Source of the DNA: Lysobacterales bacterium
Lineage (GTDB): Bacteria; Pseudomonadota; Gammaproteobacteria; Xanthomonadales; SZUA-36
DNA: 31,913 nucleotides
Assembly (NCBI GenBank): GCA_021648045.1
Contig: JAKITM010000018.1
Location: forward strand, 1 to 31,913
Direction of reading: 5' to 3'
Made by a program: the position numbers and the translations under genes. Shown here piece by piece: positions 25,797 to 31,806 of this stretch. The notes under the pieces are model-generated. The model saw only the letters and a program-made list of their open reading frames with translations. It was not told the DNA's origin and made no database searches. The number at the start of each line of letters is the position of its first letter. The stretch's first letter is position 1.

Positions 25797-26252
25797 ATGC
25801 AAGTAAGTGATTTGCTGTCGCCCGAGCGTATCAGCCTTAACGAACATGCCGGCAGTAAGAAAAAACTGCTGGAAATCCTTAGCGATCTGCTGGTCAACAA
25901 AGAAGACAGCAATGATGTCAGACTCGTATTCGAAAGTCTGTGCTCACGCGAGCGCTTAGGTAGTACCAGCATCGGCAACGGCGTTGCTATCCCGCATGGC
26001 CGTGTGCCAGATTCAAACACTGCTCGGGCAGCCTTTGTAAGGCTACGCAAAGCGATTCAATTTGAGGCAGAGGATGGTGAGCCCGTAGATATGTTGTTTG
26101 CGATTACCGTACCGCAACATTGCAGCGAGGATCACTTGCAACTGCTCAGCCAGGTTGAAGATATGTTCTCCAACGCAGAATTCCGCGAGCAACTGCGTAC
26201 CGCAGACTCAGCGGCAAAACTGCAAGAACTACTCGCCAACTGGAAAAGCTAA
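25797..26252 (+). CDS. ptsN: Nitrogen PTS EIIA component PtsN
   Basis: A 151-aa EIIA-Ntr regulator. The phospho-acceptor His67 is in GNGVAIPHGRVP, preceded by SRERLGSTSIG. Family members regulate potassium uptake, KdpD and other targets according to phosphorylation by EI-Ntr and NPr. It is 14 bp behind hpf and 53 bp before rapZ. The usual NPr gene is absent downstream of rapZ in this window. Confidence 0.95.
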   Translation: MQVSDLLSPERISLNEHAGSKKKLLEILSDLLVNKEDSNDVRLVFESLCSRERLGSTSIGNGVAIPHGRVPDSNTARAAFVRLRKAIQFEAEDGEPVDMLFAITVPQHCSEDHLQLLSQVEDMFSNAEFREQLRTADSAAKLQELLANWKS

Positions 26253-26305
26253 ACTTAGCAAGGCAATCATTAAACGCACTTAATTTAAAGGTATTCTACT
26301 GAATT

Positions 26306-27202
26306 ATGAGTTCTGCAAAAAATCCAATTAAGCTGGCCCCGGAAAAACAGCAACTCGTACTTTTAAGCGGGCTATCAGGCAGTGGTAAAACTATCGCCTT
26401 GCACGCATTAGAAGACCTCAACTATTACTGCGTCGATAACCTCCCGTCCGGCCTACTGCAAGCATTTATTCTGCAAATCCTTGAACAGCCAGCACGATAT
26501 CCTGCAGTTGCCGTCGCCATAGATGCGCGCGACCGCAGTGAAGACTTGGGTAATATTCCCCGCTGGCTATCAAAACTGGCGGATAAAGGCATTAACAGTC
26601 ATTTGCTTTTTTTAACTGCCAACCGTAAAACTCTGCTCCAGCGCTTTAGTGAAACTAGACGGCGCCACCCTTTAACCTGTGCAGATATAACCCTGCCAAC
26701 CGCTCTCGATTTGGAGCAGGAAATCCTTGTACCGCTTAAATGCGCGGCCGATCATGTCATTGATACCAGCGACATTAATCTACATCAATTACGCCGCCAG
26801 ATTGCAAAGCTTACCCAGCACAAGCAATCTGAGGAAATGACATTGGTGTTGCAGTCTTTTGCCTTCAAACACGGTATTCCAGAGGATCTTGACTTCCTCT
26901 TTGATGTCCGTTGTCTGCCCAATCCACACTGGGAAACTCAGTTGCGCAGCCAATGCGGTAGAGATCAGGCGGTAATAGACTGGCTCGGTAGTGATGCAAT
27001 GACCTGTGAGTACCTGGCTGATACATTTACCTTCCTCGATTGTTGGCTAGAGAAATTTGCTGAATCTCAACGCAGTTATATCACCATTGGTATAGGCTGT
27101 ACCGGAGGTCAGCATCGGTCAGTTTATCTCGCAGAGCAACTCGCAGAGCAACTCAAGGGAAAATTCCACAAGCTTCAACTGGTCCATCGGGAGCTGGAGT
27201 AA
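26306..27202 (+). CDS. rapZ: RNase adapter protein RapZ
   Basis: A 298-aa protein with Walker A LSGLSGSGKTIAL near residues 17-29, the DNLPSGLL segment, and the conserved C-terminal GIGCTGGQHRSVYLAEQLAE. In enterics RapZ guides RNase E to GlmZ RNA and so controls glmS. The first 12 residues are a short extension before the conserved core. The neighbourhood rpoN-hpf-ptsN-rapZ is the canonical one. Confidence 0.95.
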   Translation: MSSAKNPIKLAPEKQQLVLLSGLSGSGKTIALHALEDLNYYCVDNLPSGLLQAFILQILEQPARYPAVAVAIDARDRSEDLGNIPRWLSKLADKGINSHLLFLTANRKTLLQRFSETRRRHPLTCADITLPTALDLEQEILVPLKCAADHVIDTSDINLHQLRRQIAKLTQHKQSEEMTLVLQSFAFKHGIPEDLDFLFDVRCLPNPHWETQLRSQCGRDQAVIDWLGSDAMTCEYLADTFTFLDCWLEKFAESQRSYITIGIGCTGGQHRSVYLAEQLAEQLKGKFHKLQLVHRELE

Positions 27203-27343
27203 AACCTTCCAAAAATGCCAATATCCTGACGCTGTTATTACAAAACAATCTGGCCTGAGAAAAACCCACATCTAGACCTGAACCGCCACACATCGCATAA
27301 TAAGCGACTAATACTGGGATTAACTGTAAGCGGGGATGCCGTA

Positions 27344-28702
27344 ATGCAAGAAAAATACGAAGAAAAGACGGCACGCCACCTACAAAAGATTTCCGAGGCA
27401 CTTGGCAGTGGAACAAAAAACCAGATTGAGGGTATGCTGCACAGCCTCACCGGTGCTGAAATTGCTGAGTTACTGGAGTCACTCCCGCTAGCCGACCGCT
27501 TGCTTGTCTGGGACCTGGTCGATCCGGTAATCGAAGGTGATGTACTGGTTCATGTAAATGATCAAGTGCGCGCCAGCCTGATTAAGGATATGAGTCAAAC
27601 CGATCTAGTAGCCGCCGCTGGCGACCTTGATCTTGATGACCTTGCTGATATCCTTGAAGATCTCCCGGATACTGTTATTCGCGAAATTTTAACCGCCATG
27701 GATCGGCAAGATCGCGAACGCCTTGCACAGGTACTTTCCTACCCGGAGGATTCCGCCGGCGGCTTAATGAACCCGGATGTTGTAACTGTGAGACCGGATG
27801 TTAGCCTCGATGTCGTCTTACGCTACCTACGCCTCAGGGGCGAGCTTCCTGAGATGGTAGATCAGTTGTTTGTTGTCGATCGTCGCGGTCGTTATCTGGG
27901 CAGCGTAAAACTGACGGACCTGCTAATACTGAACCCGGGACTGATAGTCTCAGAAGTCATGGATACTGATATACCCGCGCTACAGGCAGATTTGCACGAC
28001 AGCCAGGTGGCGCAGGAATTCGAACATCACGACCTGATTTCAACACCGGTTGTTGATGAACACGGCATTCTCGTCGGTCGAATTACAATTGATGATGTCG
28101 TTGATGTTATCCGTGATGAAGCAGAACATTCAGTATTAACCATGGCCGGCCTAGATGAAGAGCACGATATGTTTGCGCCAGTTGTGCAAACTGCCAAACG
28201 GCGCTGGATTTGGTTGACTGTTAATCTGGTAACCGCCTTTATTGCAGCCTTAGTACTCTCACTCTTCGAGCCCACACTCGAACAAATCGTAGCATTGGCG
28301 ATATTATTTCCGGTGGTTATGAGTATGGGCGGCATTGCCGGTACACAAACACTTACTTTGATGATCCGGGGTATGGCAACAGGGCATGTAAGCCTCAGCA
28401 ATGCCGGCGCTATTTTCCGTAAAGAAGTCGCTGTTGGTATACTCAACGGTATATTTTTTGCAGGTATCGTTGCAGCCATTGCGGCATGGTGGTATCAAGA
28501 TTACAAACTCGGTGCAGTCATGGCAGCCGCCATGGTTATCAACCTGCTGGCGGGTGCTATCGCTGGCACCGTAGTCCCTTTAGTATTGAAGAAAATCCGC
28601 ATTGATCCTGCATTAGCAGGTGGTGTGGTGTTAACCACTGTCACAGATGTAGTTGGCATTGTTGCCTTTGTTGGGCTTGCCAGCATGCTTTTAACCCATT
28701 AA
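27344..28702 (+). CDS. mgtE: Magnesium transporter MgtE
   Basis: A 452-aa Mg2+ channel/transporter. The cytosolic MgtE_N superhelical domain (about 30-130, LADILEDLPDTVIREIL) leads into two CBS domains (YPEDSAGGLMNPDVVTVRPD and STPVVDEHGILVGRITIDD) and five membrane helices from about residue 285, including the pore-associated PVVMSMGGIAGTQTLTLMIR. No M-box-like leader is recognisable in the 141 bp upstream. It sits where NPr commonly follows rapZ. Confidence 0.95.
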   Translation: MQEKYEEKTARHLQKISEALGSGTKNQIEGMLHSLTGAEIAELLESLPLADRLLVWDLVDPVIEGDVLVHVNDQVRASLIKDMSQTDLVAAAGDLDLDDLADILEDLPDTVIREILTAMDRQDRERLAQVLSYPEDSAGGLMNPDVVTVRPDVSLDVVLRYLRLRGELPEMVDQLFVVDRRGRYLGSVKLTDLLILNPGLIVSEVMDTDIPALQADLHDSQVAQEFEHHDLISTPVVDEHGILVGRITIDDVVDVIRDEAEHSVLTMAGLDEEHDMFAPVVQTAKRRWIWLTVNLVTAFIAALVLSLFEPTLEQIVALAILFPVVMSMGGIAGTQTLTLMIRGMATGHVSLSNAGAIFRKEVAVGILNGIFFAGIVAAIAAWWYQDYKLGAVMAAAMVINLLAGAIAGTVVPLVLKKIRIDPALAGGVVLTTVTDVVGIVAFVGLASMLLTH

Positions 28703-28741
28703 AAAGCCGTAACACAAGCAAACTACGCCACGCCTACTGGG

Positions 28742-29698
28742 TTAATCAAGTAAAGGTACTTCAGTCACACCTGCGCGCGCGGATATCTCCCGTAGGCGGG
28801 TTAATGCTGACATCTGGACTTGGCGTACCCGTTCGCGGGTGACCCCCAAAATATCGCCCACTTGTTCCAGTGTTCGCCCACCTCCTCCATCCAGACCAAA
28901 GCGGTGGATCATTACCGCGCGCTGCTGCTGGTTAAGTTTACTCAACCACCGCTTCAGCTGTAGTCGGGCAGAGTCTTTAGCAGCTAGTTGATCCGGCACC
29001 TCTGCATCGGTGGCAGGTAGCGAGTCGAGCAAACTGATGTTGCCGTCTTTCAGCTGTATATCGCCGGTTATCATATGCTGGTCACTAACCACAAACATTT
29101 TATTAGCTTGAGCATTGGTGACGCCAATTTCAGTCGCAATTTCTTCAATATGTGGGCAGCGTCCAAGCTGCTGCTCAAGCGCACGAATTGCACGAAGATA
29201 TGATGTTAGGCCACGAATTATATGGATAGGTAGGCGCACTGTTCGGCTCTGGTTCATTACCGAACGATCAACAGCCTGCCTTATCCACCAGGTGGCGTAG
29301 GTTGAAAAACGACAACCGCGCTCAGGGTCAAATTTTTCTACTGCCCGAATTAAGCCCAGGTTACCTTCATCGATTAAATCCAGCAGGCTAAGCCCACGGT
29401 TTAAATAATTCCTGCCGATATTCACCACCAGACGCAAATTCGAGACAATCATTTTTCGACGACTGCTTTCACAACCAGCGCTAATCTGTTCGGCAAGTTG
29501 AATTTCCTGTTCCCGAGTGAGTAATGGCCAACGGCCAATTTCATTGAGATAAATGCGGGTTATATCCGTGCTGTGAGTTGCTCGTACTTTTGCCTTAACC
29601 GGCTTCACTTCCCGGTGCGAGCTTTCAATAGCGGACGATACAATAGATGCGGGAATGCTGTTCCCGGAATGCTTGGAATAATTGACTGTTCTGGTCAT
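28742..29698 (-). CDS. rpoS: RpoS-type sigma factor
   Basis: A 318-aa sigma-70 family protein with regions 1.2-4 but no long region 1.1. Region 2 is canonical: RMIV-type SNLRLVVNIGRNYLNRGLSL and FDPERGCRFSTYATWWIRQ, followed by MNQSRTVRLPIHI. Region 4 is QQQRAVMIHRFGLDGGGGRTLEQ with the HTH GVTRERVRQVQ. This fits the general stress sigma factor or a close paralogue. The N-terminal 40 residues are not conserved. nlpD, usually directly upstream of rpoS, is absent; the upstream DNA is accessory. A second RpoS elsewhere in the genome cannot be excluded. Confidence 0.83.
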   Translation of the reverse strand: MTRTVNYSKHSGNSIPASIVSSAIESSHREVKPVKAKVRATHSTDITRIYLNEIGRWPLLTREQEIQLAEQISAGCESSRRKMIVSNLRLVVNIGRNYLNRGLSLLDLIDEGNLGLIRAVEKFDPERGCRFSTYATWWIRQAVDRSVMNQSRTVRLPIHIIRGLTSYLRAIRALEQQLGRCPHIEEIATEIGVTNAQANKMFVVSDQHMITGDIQLKDGNISLLDSLPATDAEVPDQLAAKDSARLQLKRWLSKLNQQQRAVMIHRFGLDGGGGRTLEQVGDILGVTRERVRQVQMSALTRLREISARAGVTEVPLLD

Positions 29699-29830
29699 AG
29701 CTAGCTACCCCCCGTAGCAATAATTTGGTACAAAAAACGGTTATTTATAGTTACTTATCGCCTTGTTAAGTAAGACCCTAGCAACGATACCCTTAATCAG
29801 TAGTTATGAAAACCACATAAATAAGCTAGC

Positions 29831-29857
29831 ATATACTTGATTTAATTGCAAGTACAT
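29831..29857. promoter_or_regulatory. Inverted repeat upstream of rpoS
   Basis: ATATACTTG and CAAGTACAT arms (8 of 9 complementary) with a 9-bp spacer, about 130 bp upstream of the rpoS start. It is operator-like in size, but no regulator is assigned. The rest of 29699-30067 holds only the rpoS leader and the repeat copy at 29889-29996. Confidence 0.3.
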
Positions 29858-29888
29858 ATCTTACTTTTGGCTAAAAAAAGACAGGCGC

Positions 29889-29996
29889 CAAGTCTTGTAT
29901 TTTGCATATTACTCGTAAGCGTAATGAATTGTTTTTAAATCATGTGTCCGAAAAAAGCTAGCACTCATATTAGTCGAGTAGTTGATGGTCACGATG
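29889..29996 (+). repeat. Partial copy of a short mobile repeat (copy A)
   Basis: This segment aligns along its length with 31443-31554, sharing for example AGTCTTGTATTTTGC-like ends and ATGTGTCCGAAAAAAGC. Its right terminus (the inverted repeat present in the complete copy) is missing, and its left end is degenerate. The degraded peptide ORF of the neighbouring operon reads toward it. Confidence 0.7.
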
Positions 29997-30067
29997 TTTT
30001 TTATCATCTTCGTGTTCGTTATCACGAATAGCGCAATCCTTGACCAAAAGATAACCAGTCCCAACAA

Positions 30068-30143
30068 CTATGCTATGGGTAACGCAACCCAAAAGAAACC
30101 GCCGCTAACGCACACTCTTTCTTCAATTACACAGCTCTCTCAT
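30068..30143 (-). pseudogene. Frameshifted second double-glycine leader peptide
   Basis: An ATG with an AAAGGAG site 9 bases upstream overlaps the stop of the small membrane protein (ATGA). It reads MREL, then stops after MRELCN in frame 1. One base less restores MRELVIEERVCVSGG followed by FFWVALPIA and a TAG, with Leu at -12, Glu at -8, Val at -4 and Gly-Gly at -2/-1, matching the double-glycine leader consensus. The strong ribosome site and coupling argue for a once-real gene. The assignment is an inference from a short, broken frame; sequencing error is possible. Confidence 0.35.
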
Positions 30144-30298
30144 ATCAATTCACTCCTTTCAAAAGCTAAAACAGTATGTTGAGTACTAACCTTGTCGCGT
30201 AGTGCCCGATCTTTCCCATAGGTATACCCAAAGACGACAACTATTAGAAGTGCTATCCAGAACCAATTCTTCTCTATGAATTTTTCCCGAGATTTCAT
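30140..30298 (-). CDS. Small single-span membrane protein (candidate immunity protein)
   Basis: A 52-aa protein: a basic N-terminus MKSREKFIEKN, one hydrophobic helix (WFWIALLIVVVFGYTYG, residues 12-28), and a charged C-terminal tail ending ERSELI. Its ATG overlaps the stop of the leader-peptide gene (ATGA) and its stop overlaps the next ATG (ATGA), so it is the middle gene of a coupled trio. The size, topology and position directly after a bacteriocin-like precursor fit an immunity protein, but no homologue is recognised and this role is inferred. The frame is open further upstream but that part overlaps the precursor out of frame. Confidence 0.55.
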   Translation of the reverse strand: MKSREKFIEKNWFWIALLIVVVFGYTYGKDRALRDKVSTQHTVLAFERSELI

Positions 30299-30459
30299 TT
30301 TTTGTTGTTTCCGTACCCAACTGCAGCAAGAGCACCTACTTGTACTGACCTCCTGCAAGCTGCACTTGCTACACACCTAGCGACTTGGGCTGCGGCCCAA
30401 ACTAACGGAGCCGGATCCCCGCTAACTTCCTGTATTTCATTCATTGGTAATTTTCGCAT
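30295..30459 (-). CDS. Bacteriocin-like peptide precursor with double-glycine-type leader
   Basis: A 54-aa ORF. The first 15 residues, MRKLPMNEIQEVSGD, match the leader consensus of class II bacteriocins and microcins (Leu -12, Glu -8, Ile -7, Val -4, Gly -2), except that -1 is Asp instead of Gly/Ala/Ser. The predicted 39-aa product begins PAPLVW and is Ala/Val-rich with two Cys (29 and 35), an Arg pair (36-37), a GALAAVGYG glycine-rich stretch and a basic NNKK end. It overlaps the small membrane protein gene by ATGA. The ribosome site is weak (AGAAG). No C39 peptidase-transporter is in the window, so export would need one encoded elsewhere. Alternative roles are a signalling peptide or a relic. 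Confidence 0.55.
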   Translation of the reverse strand: MRKLPMNEIQEVSGDPAPLVWAAAQVARCVASAACRRSVQVGALAAVGYGNNKK

Positions 30460-30550
30460 AATTTTTTTCTTCTATTCAATTTATAATTTACACATTAAAT
30501 ATCCAGTTAACTGAATATCACGGCTCCCTCGTGCCGATCACATCAATGCA

Positions 30551-30574
30551 ACATCACAACTCCTTTTGTGATGT
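30551..30574. promoter_or_regulatory. Perfect inverted repeat at the start of the peptide operon
   Basis: Nine-base arms ACATCACAA and TTGTGATGT with a 6-bp spacer lie just downstream of the predicted promoter, at the expected transcription start. On the minus strand the spacer region reads AAGGAG. It could be an operator or a 5'-leader hairpin. The remaining leader to the precursor ATG is about 90 bases. Confidence 0.5.
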
Positions 30575-30581
30575 AAATTTT

Positions 30582-30610
30582 ACGGTATCAATCTTTTTAC
30601 AAAGTGTCAA
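30582..30610 (-). promoter_or_regulatory. Predicted promoter of the peptide operon
   Basis: Consensus -35 TTGACA (30610-30605), 17-bp spacer, and a weak -10 TACCGT (30587-30582) preceded by the extended TGA element. It lies between the antitoxin terminator and the precursor gene. Confidence 0.4.
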
Positions 30611-30637
30611 TGGGTAAATTTCCCTGCAGCCTCAACT

Positions 30638-30674
30638 TTTTAAATAACTGGCGCGCGTCTATTTGCGCGTCCAG
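30638..30674 (-). terminator. Terminator after the antitoxin gene
   Basis: Minus strand: CTGG-A-CGCGC pairs with GCGCGCCAG (nine pairs, one bulged A) around an 8-base loop, followed by TTATTT. It lies 43 bp after the antitoxin stop and separates the toxin-antitoxin unit from the peptide operon. Confidence 0.65.
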
Positions 30675-30716
30675 CATGTGAAGTACGCGAAGTTTATTTG
30701 CTTGTTAGAACTCTCT

Positions 30717-31010
30717 TTAAGCAACCGATTTAAATGTGATTTGAAACCCAAGAGCCTTAGCCACTTTTGTTACAGTTGCAAAAGTTGGGTTTCCATTCTC
30801 GGAAAGAGCCTTGTATAAACCCTCTCTACTTAGCCCTGTTTGCCGGGCAAGCTCACTCATATTTTTTGCGCGCGCAATAATTCCTAGTGCCCTTAGTATA
30901 AAGGATGGATCATCGCCTGCTTCTTCAACACAGGCTTCAAGGTATAACTGAATATCTTCATCTGTTTTAAGATATTCTGCAGAGTCCCAAGAAGTAGTTT
31001 TGATAGCCAT
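30717..31010 (-). CDS. Addiction-module antitoxin, HigA/Xre-like (HI1420 type)
   Basis: A 97-aa helix-turn-helix antitoxin. The helical N-terminus (TTSWDSAEYLKTDEDIQLYL) precedes an HTH at about 52-85 (MSELARQTGLSREGLYKALS, then NPTFATVTKVAKALG), the pattern of the putative addiction module antidote family that lies downstream of RelE/HigB-like killer proteins. Its start is 2 bp after the toxin stop, with a GAGGA ribosome site inside the toxin end. It looks intact while its toxin is broken, so it may persist as a DNA-binding regulator. A terminator follows. Confidence 0.85.
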   Translation of the reverse strand: MAIKTTSWDSAEYLKTDEDIQLYLEACVEEAGDDPSFILRALGIIARAKNMSELARQTGLSREGLYKALSENGNPTFATVTKVAKALGFQITFKSVA

Positions 31011-31012
31011 AA

Positions 31013-31337
31013 TTATTCCTCTAGCTGCTTTAAAAGCAATTTTGCCTTTTTAATATCTGATACTTGCGTGCTCTTATCGCCGCCGGCAAGTAGTATGATC
31101 GTGATAGCACCATGTTTCACAAAGTAAACTCGATACCCAGGACCATAAAAGATACGCAATTCATGAATCCCTTCCCCAACTGCTGCTGAATCACCAAAAT
31201 GCCCTATTTCAAGACGGTCAATGCGTACTTGAATTCGAGCCTTAGCTCTAGCGTACTTGAATTCGAGCCTTAGCTCTAGCGTCTTTTAATTTATCAAACC
31301 ATTTTGAGAAAGCTTCAGTTTTATGAATACTCAACAT
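31013..31337 (-). pseudogene. HigB/RelE-type toxin interrupted by 28-bp duplication
   Basis: Reading starts MLSIHKTEAFSKWFDKLKDA and hits TAG after 29 codons because a 28-bp segment is duplicated in tandem. Removing one copy gives an uninterrupted 98-aa protein of the addiction-module killer family, with HELRIFYGPGYRVYFVKH and ITIILLAGGDKSTQVSDIKK as the conserved mRNase-type core. The toxin precedes the antitoxin, the usual order for this subgroup. Everything outside the duplication is well preserved, so inactivation is recent. A fragment from an internal start is possible but would lack the N-terminal helices. Confidence 0.85.
31223..31278. repeat. Exact 28-bp tandem duplication in the toxin gene
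   Basis: Copies at 31223-31250 and 31251-31278 are identical, and four further bases (GCGT) match beyond the second copy. 28 is not a multiple of 3, so it shifts the toxin frame. A precise loss of one unit would restore the gene. Confidence 0.95.
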
Positions 31338-31361
31338 ACTGTCAATTATATTACACAGTAT
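31336..31361. promoter_or_regulatory. Candidate toxin-antitoxin autoregulatory operator
   Basis: ATACTGT (31336-31342) and ACAGTAT (31355-31361) form a perfect 7-bp inverted repeat with 12 bp between, overlapping the -10 box and the toxin start codon. This is the expected place for antitoxin autorepression. Confidence 0.5.
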
Positions 31362-31373
31362 AAAATATGTCAA
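31345..31373 (-). promoter_or_regulatory. Full-consensus sigma-70 promoter of the toxin-antitoxin unit
   Basis: Minus strand TTGACA (31373-31368), 17-bp spacer, TATAAT (31350-31345): both hexamers are perfect. The -10 ends only 7 bp before the toxin ATG, so the mRNA would be leaderless or nearly so. Confidence 0.75.
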
Positions 31374-31438
31374 CTACAGTTATCATAATTGGGGTTGCAC
31401 TTCTAACGTCCAAAATCACCCACCAGCTTGAAAGGCAT

Positions 31439-31573
31439 GGGTCAGGTCTTGTATTTTGCTTATTAAATCGTAAGTGAAATGAATTATTCTTAACTCATGT
31501 GTCCGAAAAAAGCAGAACGCATATTAGCTGAATAGTTGCAAATGACCCCGATGCAAAATACAAGACCTGACCC
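31439..31573. mobile_element. 135-bp element with perfect 21-bp terminal inverted repeats (copy B)
   Basis: The left end begins GGGTCAGGTCTTG and the right end finishes CAAGACCTGACCC; the complete arms (31439-31459 and 31553-31573) are perfectly complementary over 21 bp. The interior has no credible gene and aligns with copy A at 29889-29996. It looks like a MITE or a non-autonomous relative of RAYT/IS200-type elements, whose upstream regions I recall carrying similar GGTCAGGTCTTG motifs; the family link is from memory. The flanking gene fragment on its right suggests it inserted into or next to a gene. Confidence 0.75.
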
Positions 31574-31575
31574 CG

Positions 31576-31680
31576 TTGTTGCTTTTGGATTCTGCGGCTG
31601 ATGCTTATGTTGATTACGTTATGGCATTTTCTGAGGCAGAGCATGGTGATCCTGTACTCGACGGCTGGGGTATGATGTAA
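31576..31680 (+). pseudogene. 3' fragment of an unidentified gene
   Basis: 34 codons run from the edge of the 135-bp element to a TAA, reading LLLLDSAADAYVDYVMAFSE followed by AEHGDPVLDGWGMM. The composition looks like real coding sequence (a helical, acidic C-terminus), but I do not recognise the family. No start with a ribosome site is visible, so I read it as the end of a gene cut by the element. Confidence 0.45.
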
Positions 31681-31706
31681 TTAAGAAGCTATATAACAAC
31701 GCAACT

Positions 31707-31736
31707 TCAAATGGTTAGCTAATGCTAACCATTTGA
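31707..31736. terminator. Perfect 13-bp-arm hairpin after the gene fragment
   Basis: TCAAATGGTTAGC and its exact complement enclose a TAAT loop, 27 bp after the fragment stop. No T-run follows, so it may be a rho-assisted terminator or a palindromic repeat rather than a classical terminator. Confidence 0.5.
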
Positions 31737-31806
31737 CAAGAGCATAAAATGTAGGTATGTTGATAAAAACTTAATTTAGTGTGGAACACTAGTGTCCCGT
31801 TAACTT

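Noticed and set aside
28027..28479. 150-aa minus-strand ORF
   Set aside because: Shadow of mgtE; Ser/Thr/Ile-rich composition is typical of antisense frames.
29942..30031. Short plus-strand ORF starting MCPKKASTHIS in repeat copy A
   Set aside because: The matching frame in copy B stops after 12 codons, so it is not a conserved gene.
29982..30182. 66-aa plus-strand ORF with hydrophobic start
   Set aside because: It lies antisense to the coupled minus-strand micro-operon and repeat copy A, has no ribosome site, and its C-terminal half has no protein-like pattern.
30299..30376. 26-residue N-terminal extension of the small membrane protein
   Set aside because: The Cys-rich residues overlap the precursor gene out of frame; the ATG at 30298 with ATGA coupling gives a clean basic-helix-tail protein.
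30302..30514. 70-aa plus-strand ORF
   Set aside because: It is the antisense shadow of the leader-peptide gene and its upstream region.
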